From an uncultured Alphaproteobacteria bacterium (lineage in GTDB: Bacteria > Pseudomonadota > Alphaproteobacteria > HIMB59 > GCA-002718135): a stretch of 64,000 bases of DNA. How positions within the stretch are numbered: the first letter of the stretch is position 1; every line of letters starts with the position of its first letter. Shown here piece after piece: positions 18,762 to 28,450 of this stretch. Below the pieces are notes generated by a model. The model worked only from the letters and a program-made list of their open reading frames with translations, was not told where the DNA came from and did no database searches. The position numbers were made by a program, and so were the translations under genes. Location of the stretch: positions 1 through 64,000 of the forward strand of contig CACMQB010000002.1 of NCBI GenBank assembly GCA_902615745.1, read 5' to 3'.

Positions 18762-19217
18762 TTAAATATTAGATTTACCACCTGTTTTTGACAATAGATG
18801 TATATTTTGTATTTTAATTTTTTTATTTAAGTACTTACACATATCATAAATTGTAAGACAGCTAATTGTAACGGCGGTTAATGCCTCCATTTCCACACCA
18901 GTATTTGCGTTTGTTTTAACTGTACTTTTGACAATAAGACTTAATTTTTTATCATTTTTTATAACCTCAATATTTATGTGATTGATTGGAATATTATGAC
19001 AAAGCGGTATTAATCTAGAAGTTTCTTTTGCCCCCATAATACCACCAATTATTGCAGTTTTTTCTAGGTTCCCTTTTTTTGTATCAAATGATTTTATTTT
19101 TTTATATGTTTCTTTATCAAATTTAATTTCTCCAGAGGCAACTGCTACTCTTTCTGTGACATCTTTATTTGATACGTCAATTATATAAGGGTTTCCTTTT
19201 TTATTAATATGACTCAT
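18762..19217 (-). CDS. moaC: Cyclic pyranopterin monophosphate synthase MoaC
   Basis: Second step of molybdenum cofactor synthesis, converting the MoaA product to cyclic pyranopterin monophosphate. The 151-residue protein shows MVDVS-like IIDVSNKDVTERVAVA, the LIPLCHNIPI active-site loop, GVEMEALTAVTISCLTIYDMCK and the terminal LLSKTGGKS, all diagnostic. Its start overlaps trpC by 14 bp, so it is the last member of the trp operon before lexA. In alphaproteobacteria moeA normally follows moaC; here lexA follows directly. No other molybdopterin gene is in the window. Confidence 0.95.
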   Translation of the reverse strand: MSHINKKGNPYIIDVSNKDVTERVAVASGEIKFDKETYKKIKSFDTKKGNLEKTAIIGGIMGAKETSRLIPLCHNIPINHINIEVIKNDKKLSLIVKSTVKTNANTGVEMEALTAVTISCLTIYDMCKYLNKKIKIQNIHLLSKTGGKSNI

Positions 19218-20004
19218 TTAAAAGTAATTCTCCAATTTTCTTTTCTTTATCTTTAGATTTTAACAAACTTTCTCCAATTAAAAAATTATATATCCCTGTT
19301 GAATTAAATTTTTTTATATCATCGGAAGTTTTAATTCCACTCTCTGCAATTAAAATAAAATCATTAGTTAAATTTTTATTCAAATTTATTGAGTTATTTA
19401 AATTGATTTCAAGACTTTTAAGGTTTCTATTATTAATTCCAATGACAGGATAGTCTAATTTAATTGCTCTTTTCAGTTCCTCTTCATCATGAATCTCTAT
19501 AATACAATCTAATTTTAGTTCATTAGCATAATTTATAAATTCCATTGCTTGAGTGTCTGATAATATTGATAAAATTAATAATATACAATCGGCTTGATAA
19601 ATCTTACTTTCTAAAATTTGATATTTATCAATAATAAAATCTTTTCTTAAAATAGGTAAATTTATTTTCTTTTTTACCAAAGATAAATGATCAATATTTC
19701 CTAAAAAATATTTGCTCTCTGTTAAAATCGATAATGCTTCAACACCAGATCTTTCATATAAAATAGCAATATCTTCTGGTTTGTAATCTGAAATTATTTC
19801 ACCCGCACTTGGACTTTGTTTTTTTACTTCACCAATTATTAAATTTTTTTTATTTTTTTGAGCCGAAATTAATTTTTCTTTAAAATCGCGTTTCTCTAAT
19901 TTTGAGGAAATTAATTTTTCTAATGTTTTAAAAGAACATCTTTTTTTTGTTTCTTCTAATTCTTTAGATTTATCTTCACAAATTTTTTGAAGTATATTAC
20001 TCAT
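19204..20004 (-). CDS. trpC: Indole-3-glycerol phosphate synthase
   Basis: Closes the indole ring from carboxyphenylamino-deoxyribulose phosphate in tryptophan synthesis. The 266-residue TIM barrel has GEVKKQSPSAGEI with the catalytic lysine, LSILTESKYFLG, LPILRKDFIID with the second lysine, IGINNRNL and the phosphate-binding ESGI. Length is normal and it is not fused to TrpF. The start overlaps trpD by 8 bp and the end overlaps moaC by 14 bp, consistent with translational coupling. trpF, trpB and trpA are not in this window; in alphaproteobacteria they usually form a separate operon. Confidence 0.96.
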   Translation of the reverse strand: MSNILQKICEDKSKELEETKKRCSFKTLEKLISSKLEKRDFKEKLISAQKNKKNLIIGEVKKQSPSAGEIISDYKPEDIAILYERSGVEALSILTESKYFLGNIDHLSLVKKKINLPILRKDFIIDKYQILESKIYQADCILLILSILSDTQAMEFINYANELKLDCIIEIHDEEELKRAIKLDYPVIGINNRNLKSLEINLNNSINLNKNLTNDFILIAESGIKTSDDIKKFNSTGIYNFLIGESLLKSKDKEKKIGELLLNESY

Positions 20005-20998
20005 TTATTAGAGAGTTTACAAAATTTTTTGTAACCCCTTCCTCAATAGTTTTATTTGCTAACTCAAAACTATCTTTTAGATTATTTCTTAAATTGGATA
20101 AATATATTGCTGCTCCTGCATTTATTTCTACAATCATTTGAAATTCTCTGTAATCGCCGTTAATCATTTTATTAAAGCAATTTGCATTATATTCTGGATT
20201 TCCACCTTTTATATCTTCTAATTTAATTAAATCATAACCATAGTCTCTTGGATCAAAACTATATTCCAGAACTTTATTATCTTTCAATTCATTAATTAGA
20301 GTATTGTCTGATAAACTTATTTCATCTAAACCATCCAATCCGTGAACAACCATCGCTTTTTCAGAGCCTAGTTCTTTTAAGCAATTGCAATGCATAGAAA
20401 CTAAATCTCTTGAATAGACACCTAGAAGCTGTTTACCTGCTTTAGCAGGATTAGTAAGCGGGCCTAATAAATTAAAAATTGTGCGAGTAGCCAAATTCTT
20501 ACGAACGTTAATTACATTTTTCATGGCAGAATGATGATTTTGAGCAAATAAAAAGCAAAAATTTTTATTTGATAATGAGTTTTCTAAATCTTCTACATTA
20601 TTTGTAATTTTATAACCTATTTTTTCTAGCATATCTGCAGAGCCTGATTTTGAACTAACCGAACGATTGCCATGCTTTGCTATAGTAACGCCAGCACTTG
20701 CAGCAACTATTGCTGCACTTGTTGATATATTTAATGTGTCTTTCATATCTCCACCCGTCCCACAAGTATCAATTGTATTTTGAGGAGAGTTTATTTTTAA
20801 AGATTTCTCTCTCATTACTTTAGCTGCACCGATAATTTCTTCTTTTGTTTCCCCTTTTAACTTTAAACCAATTAGTATTGATGTAATTTTAATATCATCT
20901 AATTCTCCACTCATAATTTTATTGAATATATACATACTCTCTTCAATATTCAGATTTTGTTGTTCGAGAATTTTATTTAATATTAAAGTTTGATCCAT
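19997..20998 (-). CDS. trpD: Anthranilate phosphoribosyltransferase
   Basis: Joins anthranilate and PRPP to give phosphoribosyl anthranilate. The 333-residue protein has the PRPP-binding GTGGD motif in DTCGTGGDMKDTLNIST near residues 77-92, KHGNRSVSSKSGSADMLE and FNLLGPLTNPA, as in all TrpD enzymes. It is a stand-alone enzyme, not a TrpGD fusion. Its start codon overlaps the trpG stop by one base, so the two are tightly coupled within the trpEGDC-moaC operon. Confidence 0.96.
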   Translation of the reverse strand: MDQTLILNKILEQQNLNIEESMYIFNKIMSGELDDIKITSILIGLKLKGETKEEIIGAAKVMREKSLKINSPQNTIDTCGTGGDMKDTLNISTSAAIVAASAGVTIAKHGNRSVSSKSGSADMLEKIGYKITNNVEDLENSLSNKNFCFLFAQNHHSAMKNVINVRKNLATRTIFNLLGPLTNPAKAGKQLLGVYSRDLVSMHCNCLKELGSEKAMVVHGLDGLDEISLSDNTLINELKDNKVLEYSFDPRDYGYDLIKLEDIKGGNPEYNANCFNKMINGDYREFQMIVEINAGAAIYLSNLRNNLKDSFELANKTIEEGVTKNFVNSLINE

Positions 20999-21567
20999 TA
21001 TCTTGCTAAGTTTAAAAAGTTTTTTAAAATAATTTTACCCATATCAGTACCTATACTTTCTGGATGAAATTGTAGTCCAAATATTGGTAATTTTTTATGT
21101 GCAATACCCATTATAATCTTATTATTTGTTTCAGCAGTAATTAAAAAATCTTTAGGCAAAGTTGTTTTATCAATTATAAGAGAGTGATATCTAGTTGCTT
21201 TAAATTTTCTTTCTACATTTTTAAATATAGAGTGTCCAAAGTGATTAATTGTATCGACTTTTCCATGCATGATTTCTTTGCATTTAATAATTTTACCTCC
21301 AAAAGCTTGACCAATAGTTTGATGTCCTAAACAAATGCCGAGTATAGGAAATTGTTTTGATAATTCTGCAACTATATTAAGACTTATCCCAGCTTCATTT
21401 GGTGTACACGGACCTGGTGAAATAACTATTGATTTAGGTTTTAATTTACGAATTTTATTTATAGAAATTTTGTCATTTCTAAAAACAACAACCTTCTGAT
21501 TTAAATCTAGTAAGTAGTGTTTTACATTGTAAGTAAAACTATCATAATTATCTATTAATAATATCAT
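20998..21567 (-). CDS. trpG: Anthranilate synthase component II (glutamine amidotransferase)
   Basis: Supplies ammonia from glutamine to TrpE. The 189-residue class I amidotransferase begins ILLIDNYDSFTYN and has the oxyanion loop SPGPCTP, the catalytic cysteine in GICLGHQ (about residue 79), RYHSLIID and the histidine-glutamate pair in LQFHPES. All catalytic residues are present. The same subunit could also serve PabB for folate synthesis, but no pabB is seen here. It overlaps trpE by 4 bp. Confidence 0.95.
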   Translation of the reverse strand: MILLIDNYDSFTYNVKHYLLDLNQKVVVFRNDKISINKIRKLKPKSIVISPGPCTPNEAGISLNIVAELSKQFPILGICLGHQTIGQAFGGKIIKCKEIMHGKVDTINHFGHSIFKNVERKFKATRYHSLIIDKTTLPKDFLITAETNNKIIMGIAHKKLPIFGLQFHPESIGTDMGKIILKNFLNLAR

Positions 21568-23042
21568 ATATCAAATTTGTATGAATCCTCTGCAGCTGCC
21601 ATTAAAGCACCAGCTTTATTCAAAATTTCTTGATGTTCATTTTTTGGGACTGAGTCATAAACTATTCCAGCACCAGCCTGAATGTATAATTTATTATCTT
21701 TTACAAGCCCAGTCCTCAAACTAATACAAGTATCCATGTCTCCATTAGAATCAAAATAACCCATACAACCAGCATAAAAACTTCTATTTAAATTTTCAAG
21801 TTCTTCTATGATTTCCATCGCTCTTATTTTTGGTGCACCAGAAACTGTACCTGCTGGAAATCCAGCCATTAAAGCATCTAGAGCGTCTAAATTATTATCT
21901 ATTTTTCCCTCAACGTTTGAAACAATATGCATTACATGAGAGTAGTATTCTATAATCATCTTTTCAGTAACATTCACTGTTCCTTTTCTTGCAACGCGGC
22001 CAACATCGTTCCTTCCTAAATCTAAAAGCATTAGATGTTCTGCAAGTTCTTTCTTATCATTCAGTAAGTCATTAGATAAATAAAGGTCTTCAGAGGCATT
22101 CTTCCCTCTTTTTCTTGTTCCGGCAATTGGTCTTATCGTAACTTTTTTGTTTCTTAATTGAACCATTAATTCTGGACTAGATGCAACAAGGCCAATTTTA
22201 TCGAAGTTAAGATTTACAAGATAAGGAGATGGATTTAGTCTTCTTAACGATCTATAAAGATTTACTGCCTTTAAATTATATTTTGTTTCAAATCTCTGTG
22301 AAGGCACAACTTGGAAGATATCTCCATTTTTTATATATTCTTTTGCTTTATTTACAATTTTATAAAATTGTTCTTTCTTCAAATTTGATTTAAATTTTAA
22401 TTTAGATTTTTTATTTTTCTTTTGTGCAGGTTTTAAAATACTTTTTTCTAATTTTTTAATTGTTTTATCAATAAGTAATTTATTTTTTCTATAGGCTTTT
22501 TCTGCTGAGATTGTTTTACTTGGATACGTAACTGTCATAAGGGAAATAATATCTTTAATATTATCAAAAACTGCGACAATTTTTGGTCTGATTAAAATTG
22601 CATCAGGTATTTTTATATTGTCATTATTATTTAGTTTAATTTTTTCAATATATTGAATCATTGGATATCCTAGATATCCAACTAGTGTTGGGAAAGGAAC
22701 GTCGATTTCATTATTTTTAAATTTTGAAATTTTTACAAGTTCTTTAAGACTATGAATTGGCTTTTGATCTAGTTTGTAATCAAAATTATGATCCAAATAT
22801 TTAATTTTTGCCTTACCTTTTTCAACTGTCCAAATTAAATCTGGATCGCAACCCAGTAATGAATAACGTCCTCTTTTACTGCCACCTTCTACTGACTCTA
22901 AAAGAAAGGAATATTTTTCTGATTTACTAATTTTTAACAATGATGAAAACGGTGTTTCAATATCAGCAATAAGATTTTTTTTTAATATCTGAGGCAAGCC
23001 TTTATTATATTGGCTTATAAAATTTTTTTTTTCTACACTCAT
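21564..23042 (-). CDS. trpE: Anthranilate synthase component I
   Basis: Makes anthranilate from chorismate using ammonia from TrpG. The 492-residue protein has the LLES motif near the N-terminus (about residue 46), which forms the tryptophan feedback site, so feedback inhibition is probably kept. The chorismate-binding core shows PSPYLVNLNF, PIAGTRKRG, LLDLGRNDVGRVA, MHIVSNVEG and PAGTVSGAPKIRAMEII. It is separate from trpG (no TrpEG fusion as in rhizobia). It overlaps ppiD upstream and trpG downstream by 4 bp each. I see no leader peptide or attenuator, since ppiD directly precedes it. Confidence 0.96.
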   Translation of the reverse strand: MSVEKKNFISQYNKGLPQILKKNLIADIETPFSSLLKISKSEKYSFLLESVEGGSKRGRYSLLGCDPDLIWTVEKGKAKIKYLDHNFDYKLDQKPIHSLKELVKISKFKNNEIDVPFPTLVGYLGYPMIQYIEKIKLNNNDNIKIPDAILIRPKIVAVFDNIKDIISLMTVTYPSKTISAEKAYRKNKLLIDKTIKKLEKSILKPAQKKNKKSKLKFKSNLKKEQFYKIVNKAKEYIKNGDIFQVVPSQRFETKYNLKAVNLYRSLRRLNPSPYLVNLNFDKIGLVASSPELMVQLRNKKVTIRPIAGTRKRGKNASEDLYLSNDLLNDKKELAEHLMLLDLGRNDVGRVARKGTVNVTEKMIIEYYSHVMHIVSNVEGKIDNNLDALDALMAGFPAGTVSGAPKIRAMEIIEELENLNRSFYAGCMGYFDSNGDMDTCISLRTGLVKDNKLYIQAGAGIVYDSVPKNEHQEILNKAGALMAAAEDSYKFDI

Positions 23043-24859
23043 TTATATTGAGATAAAAGACCATTTATAAGTTCATCATTAAATGATATTTCTTTTGTCT
23101 TAATAATCTCACTACCAAATGCTGTTTTTAAATCGCTTATTAAATTAAGGTTTGAAGTATTTTCACCTTCTTCAGACATTTTGATATTTTTAATATTGGC
23201 AAAATAAATAGCATTTTCATCAGATCCAAAAGCTACTTTATCAACATCAGTTTCAAAAATCTTTTGTTTAAAAGATATTGGTAATTCTTCATTATCACTT
23301 AAAGATAAAGTTAGATATTCTGGATTAGCCGCATAAAATTTACTTATATTTGTGAAAATCTCTTTATTTTTATTAAAAATATTTTCTGCCTGTTCAGTTT
23401 TTTTTGTAAATATAAAATCATTTAAAACACTGTCAAAGATATTATCAATACTCTCTATCTTTGAGGGATATATTTCATCGATATTTATAATAAAAGAAGT
23501 ATCATTACCAACGTCTTCTAAATCACTAACAAAATCTTTATTTTGAGTAAAAGAAAATGAAATTATATTACTTAAAGTAGGATCATCTTGATTATTATTG
23601 TTTATAATTTTTTTCTTATTAATTAATTTAAGATTATTTTGATCTGCTATTTCAGTAATTGAAAATCCATCAAGTATTTGTTGGTCGAGACTTGATTTTA
23701 ATTCATTGAAGTAATTATCTAATTCAAAATTGGTTAATGTATTATTTATTTTATCCTTAACTTCATCAAATTTTAATTCTTTTTCTGGAAAAATTTCATC
23801 TAAAATAATTATATGGTATGCCAAGGTGGTTTGGACTACGTCTGATATACTTCCTTTGGATAATTCAAATATAATGTTTGCAAGTTGTTCTAAAACTTTA
23901 TTTCTATCTACATTTTTAAATTCATTAAAAATTATATTATTTTCTTCTGCATATTTAATAATTTCTTCATTAGTTTTTCCAGAGATACTTAATTTAAACT
24001 CATCTGCTTCTTCTTTTGATTTAAAATTAAATTGTTTAAAACTTCTCTCTTCTGGATTTATAAATAAGTTTTTATTGTTATTATAATACTCACTAAGACT
24101 ATTTTCTGAAGGTGAAAAATTTTCTCTAAAATCACTTTTATTTATTAATATATATGAAATATCTCTTTCTTCATTCGTCATATATGAAGCAGAGTTATTA
24201 TTAAAATAATCTAACAATTCTTCATTATCTTTTTTAATTTGATCTTTATTGTAGTCTTCTAGTTTAATTTCGTTGTAGGGTATTTTAAGTAATTCAATTT
24301 CTCTTATCTGATTATCATGCTTATTAAAGTTTATTTGCAATTGTAATGGATAATTTTTTTGAAAGAAAAGGTTATCAAATACATTAGCTCTAGTTTCATA
24401 ATTTATCAAATCCACAAGGTCTTCAATTTTTAAACCCTGTCTTCTTAAAAAAGTATTCAACATTTCATCATCTAATTTATTGTTTATGTATAGATCTGGA
24501 AAATTTCTTTTTGTTTCTTTTGCAATTGTAGTGTCATCTAAAATAAAATTTATTTTATCGAACTCATTTTCAAAAATTGCATTATTCACTAAATTTTGAA
24601 GAGCAATTTGATGTACTTGGAAGCTTCTTATTTGATCACCAGTTAATTTACTTCCAATCATTTGAGAAAATTGATTAATATTCAAATCCATTGAGCGCAT
24701 AAATTTTGTCGTTGAAATAGGCGTACCAGAAATATTAGCGACAAAATTATCAGAATTAAATAAATTGGAGTATCTTGCTTGTCCTCTAAAGAAAAACAAG
24801 CTAGCTCCAAAAAGAATAGCTAAACCAATTCCAATCCAAGAATTTCTAAAAAATCTCAT
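23039..24859 (-). CDS. ppiD: PpiD/SurA-type membrane-anchored peptidyl-prolyl isomerase
   Basis: A 606-residue periplasmic folding factor. One N-terminal membrane helix (about residues 7-24) anchors it. A SurA-N-like helical region (residues 35-175) precedes a single degenerate parvulin (PpiC) domain near 250-370, ending in the TTLAYHIIILDEI strand, and a long C-terminal helical region follows. It is shorter and more divergent than E. coli PpiD but keeps its layout. In alphaproteobacteria a gene of this kind often sits between tpiA and trpE, as here. It leads the trp transcript, so tryptophan genes may be expressed with an envelope chaperone. Confidence 0.85.
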   Translation of the reverse strand: MRFFRNSWIGIGLAILFGASLFFFRGQARYSNLFNSDNFVANISGTPISTTKFMRSMDLNINQFSQMIGSKLTGDQIRSFQVHQIALQNLVNNAIFENEFDKINFILDDTTIAKETKRNFPDLYINNKLDDEMLNTFLRRQGLKIEDLVDLINYETRANVFDNLFFQKNYPLQLQINFNKHDNQIREIELLKIPYNEIKLEDYNKDQIKKDNEELLDYFNNNSASYMTNEERDISYILINKSDFRENFSPSENSLSEYYNNNKNLFINPEERSFKQFNFKSKEEADEFKLSISGKTNEEIIKYAEENNIIFNEFKNVDRNKVLEQLANIIFELSKGSISDVVQTTLAYHIIILDEIFPEKELKFDEVKDKINNTLTNFELDNYFNELKSSLDQQILDGFSITEIADQNNLKLINKKKIINNNNQDDPTLSNIISFSFTQNKDFVSDLEDVGNDTSFIINIDEIYPSKIESIDNIFDSVLNDFIFTKKTEQAENIFNKNKEIFTNISKFYAANPEYLTLSLSDNEELPISFKQKIFETDVDKVAFGSDENAIYFANIKNIKMSEEGENTSNLNLISDLKTAFGSEIIKTKEISFNDELINGLLSQYK

Positions 24860-24869
24860 AAAATTTCTA

Positions 24870-24897
24870 TTGCTTCTATAATATTAGTTTCTATAAA
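24870..24897 (+). promoter_or_regulatory. Candidate promoter of the tpiA operon
   Basis: TTGCTT (24870-24875) and TATAAA (24892-24897) are separated by 16 bp and lie 11 bp before the tpiA ATG, in the 49-bp gap shared with the divergent ppiD-trp operon. Spacing and sequence fit a sigma-70 promoter. The predicted 5' leader would be only a few bases, with no visible Shine-Dalgarno site. Confidence 0.4.
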
Positions 24898-24908
24898 TAA
24901 AAGTAATT

Positions 24909-25628
24909 ATGGTAAATCTTAATAAATATACCTCAATTTTCATAGCAAATTGGAAATTAAATGGAAATTCCTCATTTTTAAAAGATTATTATGAAAAATT
25001 AAAAGTTAATTCTAAAAATTGTACAATTATCTGCTCACCTTCAATTTACTTAAAATCACTAAAAGGAAATAATGAAAACTTGTTTTGTGGAGCACAAGAT
25101 GTTTCCTCTTATAAAGAGGGTGCATACACCGGAGAATTATCTGCCTCAATGCTAAAAGATAATAATATAAATTTTTGTTTGGTTGGGCATTCAGAGCGAA
25201 GACAATACTTTGATGAAACGAATGATAACGTAAGCATTAAAAGCTCAAACCTTATTGGGGAAAATATTATACCAGTGATTTGTATAGGTGAAACCTTAGA
25301 GCAAAAAGAAAAAAACTTAACGGAAGAAATCTTATCGACACAAATTAAGGATAGTATTCCTAAATCAGCTAATCATCAAAATGCATTAATTGCTTATGAA
25401 CCAGTTTGGGCAATAGGAACTGGATTAACTCCGACCTTAGATGAAATAAATCAGGTACACGAATTAATCAAAAATTTTGATACTAAATTTAGAAGTTTTA
25501 AGGTTCTTTATGGAGGTTCTGTTAAATCTTCAAATTCAAAAGAAATTACTGGATTAAGTCATGTAGATGGCTGCTTAATTGGTGGAGCATCATTAAAAGT
25601 TGATGAATTCAATACAATTATTTCTTGA
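24909..25628 (+). CDS. tpiA: Triosephosphate isomerase
   Basis: Interconverts dihydroxyacetone phosphate and glyceraldehyde-3-phosphate in glycolysis. The 239-residue TIM barrel keeps all catalytic groups: the lysine in ANWKLNG, the histidine in LVGHSERRQ, the glutamate and flexible lid in AYEPVWAIGTG and the phosphate-binding YGGSV. It is slightly shorter than the usual 250 residues. It heads the rightward run with secG (32 bp on) and pyrG, an order common in alphaproteobacteria. Confidence 0.96.
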   Translation: MVNLNKYTSIFIANWKLNGNSSFLKDYYEKLKVNSKNCTIICSPSIYLKSLKGNNENLFCGAQDVSSYKEGAYTGELSASMLKDNNINFCLVGHSERRQYFDETNDNVSIKSSNLIGENIIPVICIGETLEQKEKNLTEEILSTQIKDSIPKSANHQNALIAYEPVWAIGTGLTPTLDEINQVHELIKNFDTKFRSFKVLYGGSVKSSNSKEITGLSHVDGCLIGGASLKVDEFNTIIS

Positions 25629-25660
25629 TAAATAGAATCAATTTAATATAAAGCGCAGAT

Positions 25661-25966
25661 ATGACAACTCTAGTAATAATTCAGCTGATACTTGCAATTG
25701 CTTTAGTTATATTAGTTTTATTGCAAGGTTCCGATAATGATAGCTTGGGCCTTGGTGGTGGAACCTCGACTGGATTAATGTCAGCTCGAGGTACTGCAAA
25801 CCTACTTTCTAGGCTAACTGCTATAACTGCTGGTTTGTTTATGATCATGAGTGTTGTGCTAACAATAACTGCATCAGTTGGATCAGATCGAAATGTATTA
25901 GAGTCACTTCCTTCAATTAATACTGAAGAAACTTCTGAAGAACCATCTATACCAGAAAATAATTAA
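25661..25966 (+). CDS. secG: Preprotein translocase subunit SecG
   Basis: Small membrane partner of SecYE in protein export. The 101-residue protein has two hydrophobic helices (about residues 2-21 and 54-72) joined by the characteristic LVLLQGSDNDSLGLGGG glycine-rich loop, and a short acidic tail rich in Glu, Ser and Pro. The loop and its place after tpiA and before pyrG are typical for proteobacteria. The start is the ATG 32 bp after the tpiA stop. Confidence 0.93.
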   Translation: MTTLVIIQLILAIALVILVLLQGSDNDSLGLGGGTSTGLMSARGTANLLSRLTAITAGLFMIMSVVLTITASVGSDRNVLESLPSINTEETSEEPSIPENN

Positions 25967-25974
25967 TTATATCT

Positions 25975-26012
25975 TGCTATAAATAGATCTATTATGTATC
26001 ACGGTATTCCGT
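25975..26012 (+). promoter_or_regulatory. pyrG leader: candidate extended -10 promoter and two inverted repeats
   Basis: The 47-bp gap before pyrG holds an extended -10 (TGCTATAAA, 25975-25983), a perfect 12-bp palindrome AATAGATCTATT (25982-25993), and a short hairpin ACGG-TATT-CCGT (26001-26012) ending 1 bp before the ATG. The palindrome would lie near the transcription start and the hairpin over the ribosome-entry region. The motifs are visible; a regulatory role is inference. Confidence 0.35.
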
Positions 26013-26013
26013 A

Positions 26014-27627
26014 ATGCATTTTGTTTTTATTACGGGCGGTGTCGCGTCTTCTCTGGGAAAAGGTATAGCCTCAGCCTCTCTAGCAACTCTCTTAAAAAGT
26101 AGAAAATTCAAAGTAAGAATAAGAAAGTTAGATCCTTATTTAAATGTGGATCCAGGAACAATGAGTCCATATCAACATGGAGAAGTTTACGTTACTGATG
26201 ATGGAGCAGAAACAGATTTAGATCTTGGTCATTATGAAAGATTCACAAATCAGTCCGCTAAACAATCAGATAGTGTTTCATCAGGTAAGATTTATTCTAA
26301 TGTTCTGCTAAAAGAAAGAAAGGGAGATTACCTTGGTTCAACAATTCAGGTAATTCCTCATGTTACCAATGAAATAAAATCATTTATTAATAGCGATTTA
26401 AAAAATGAAGATATCGCAATTTATGAAATAGGGGGAACAGTTGGAGATATTGAATCTCTGCCTTTCTTAGAAGCAATACGACAAATTAGAAACGATAAAA
26501 ATATTTCATCAGCATTAATTCATATGACCTATATTCCATATTTAAGTTCAGCAGGTGAGTTAAAAACGAAACCTACTCAACATTCAGTTAAAGAACTTCT
26601 CAATGCTGGTATTCAACCCGATATAATTATGTGTAGATCTGAACAACCAATAGATAATGATTCAATTTCTAAAATATCTTTATTTTGTAATGTTAAAAAA
26701 GAGTCCGTAATTCCTGCATTGAATGCTAAATCAATCTATGAAGTTCCTTCATTGTATTCAAAATATGGTTTGGATGAGGCTTTGCTTAAACAATTGGGTT
26801 ATAAGCCAAAAAATCACAAATTAAATTTACAACCTTGGATCGATCTTCAAAAAAAAATTAAAAAAAGAAAACATAAAGTAAAAATTGCAGTAGTAGGAAA
26901 ATACACAAATCTTAAAGATAGTTATAAATCACTAAATGAAGCATTGATTCACGGCGGTATAGAAAATTCTGCTGATGTAGATATTCAATGGATTAATTCT
27001 GAAAAAGAAAATAACAAAAGTTTAATGAAAAAATTAAAAGGTTGTGGTGGAATTCTAATTCCAGGTGGTTTTGGTATTCGCGGTGTTAATGGAAAAATTA
27101 ATGCCATCAAATATGCTAGAGAAAACAATATTCCTTTTTTTGGAATATGTCTTGGCATGCAGTTAGCTGTTATTGAAATTGCACAAAACGTACTAAAAAT
27201 TAAAAACGCTCATTCTTCAGAATTTAAGAAAACTACTAAATCAGTAGTTGGATTAATGACAGAATGGATAAATAAAAATAAGATCGAAAAAAGAGATAAA
27301 AATAGTGATAAGGGTGGAACTATGCGTCTTGGAGCATACAAAGCTGTTTTGAAAAAAAATTCAAAAATCTTTTCGATATATAAAAGTAAAGTAATTAGTG
27401 AGAGACATAGACATAGATACGAAGTAAATCAAAAATTTCTATCAAAATTTGAAAACAAAGGTTATTATTTTAGCGGTATGTCACCAGACGGGTTATTACC
27501 TGAGGTACTGGAGAGTAAAAAACATAAATGGTTTATTGGAGTTCAATTTCATCCGGAGTTAAAATCAAGACCATTAGATCCTCATCCTCTTTTTGTATCA
27601 TTCATAAAGGCTGCAATTAATGATTAA
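26014..27627 (+). CDS. pyrG: CTP synthase
   Basis: Aminates UTP to CTP with glutamine. The 537-residue enzyme has the synthase domain (residues 1-270) with FITGGVASSLGKGI, KLDPYLNVDPGTMSP, EVYVTDDGAETDLDLGHYERF and EIGGTVGDIES. The C-terminal amidotransferase domain shows PGGFG, the catalytic cysteine in GICLGMQ, and QFHPELKSRP. Length and motifs are complete. It is followed closely by kdsA (8-bp overlap), fitting because KdsA and CTP feed the CMP-KDO pathway. Confidence 0.97.
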   Translation: MHFVFITGGVASSLGKGIASASLATLLKSRKFKVRIRKLDPYLNVDPGTMSPYQHGEVYVTDDGAETDLDLGHYERFTNQSAKQSDSVSSGKIYSNVLLKERKGDYLGSTIQVIPHVTNEIKSFINSDLKNEDIAIYEIGGTVGDIESLPFLEAIRQIRNDKNISSALIHMTYIPYLSSAGELKTKPTQHSVKELLNAGIQPDIIMCRSEQPIDNDSISKISLFCNVKKESVIPALNAKSIYEVPSLYSKYGLDEALLKQLGYKPKNHKLNLQPWIDLQKKIKKRKHKVKIAVVGKYTNLKDSYKSLNEALIHGGIENSADVDIQWINSEKENNKSLMKKLKGCGGILIPGGFGIRGVNGKINAIKYARENNIPFFGICLGMQLAVIEIAQNVLKIKNAHSSEFKKTTKSVVGLMTEWINKNKIEKRDKNSDKGGTMRLGAYKAVLKKNSKIFSIYKSKVISERHRHRYEVNQKFLSKFENKGYYFSGMSPDGLLPEVLESKKHKWFIGVQFHPELKSRPLDPHPLFVSFIKAAIND

Positions 27628-28450
27628 TATCAAATTAAAAAATTTTTCTATTTCAAATAATTCCCCATTTGTTTTAATTGCAGGCCCATGTGTAATTGAA
27701 AATGAAAGTCATTCATTGATGATTGCAGAAGAGCTATATAAAATTTGTAATGATGTTGGTATTAATTTAATTTTTAAATCTAGTTTTGATAAGGCAAATC
27801 GATCAAGTATTAATAGTGATAGGGGTATTAAGCTAGATGATGCATTAAAAATCTTTGAAAAAATTAAAACTAATTTTAATTTACCAATACTAACCGATGT
27901 CCATAATGAAGATCAATGTAGTCAATTAAAACAAGATAGTATTATTGATATTATCCAAATTCCTGCTTTTCTATGCCGTCAAACAGATTTATTACTAGCT
28001 GCAGGTATTACAAATAAAATTATTAATGTTAAGAAAGGTCAATTTTTATCACCAACTGATGTTAAAAATATATTCATGAAGATAGAAACTACAAACAATA
28101 AAAACATTATGATAACTGAAAGAGGAACATCTTTTGGTTACAACACACTAGTAAATGATTTTAAAGGTTTAGATATTATGAAAAGATATGAATACCCGGT
28201 AATTTTTGATGCAACTCATTCCGTTCAACAACCAGGAGGATTAGGTGATAAAAGTGGCGGTCAAAGAGAACATATCCCTTCTTTATGCAAAGCTGCTATA
28301 TCTATTGGTGTAGCTGGTTTATTTTTAGAAACACATAATGATCCAGATAATGCTCCTAGTGATGGACCAAACATGATTAATATAAAAGATTTAAAAAATT
28401 TATTAGTTCAACTTAAAAAATTTGATGATATAGCGAAAAACAATGCCTAA
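27620..28450 (+). CDS. kdsA: 3-deoxy-8-phosphooctulonate (KDO-8-P) synthase
   Basis: Condenses arabinose-5-phosphate with phosphoenolpyruvate to start KDO synthesis for lipopolysaccharide inner core. The 276-residue barrel shows [51 protein letters not shown] and [16 protein letters not shown], all diagnostic of KdsA. It implies an LPS-bearing outer membrane. It lies between pyrG (CTP, used for CMP-KDO) and eno (PEP supply), overlapping both by 8 bp. Confidence 0.96.
   Translation: MINIKLKNFSISNNSPFVLIAGPCVIENESHSLMIAEELYKICNDVGINLIFKSSFDKANRSSINSDRGIKLDDALKIFEKIKTNFNLPILTDVHNEDQCSQLKQDSIIDIIQIPAFLCRQTDLLLAAGITNKIINVKKGQFLSPTDVKNIFMKIETTNNKNIMITERGTSFGYNTLVNDFKGLDIMKRYEYPVIFDATHSVQQPGGLGDKSGGQREHIPSLCKAAISIGVAGLFLETHNDPDNAPSDGPNMINIKDLKNLLVQLKKFDDIAKNNA

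Noticed and set aside
18762-24859. Tryptophan attenuator or leader peptide before trpE
   Set aside because: trpE overlaps ppiD by 4 bp, and I see no Trp-rich short frame or alternative hairpins upstream.
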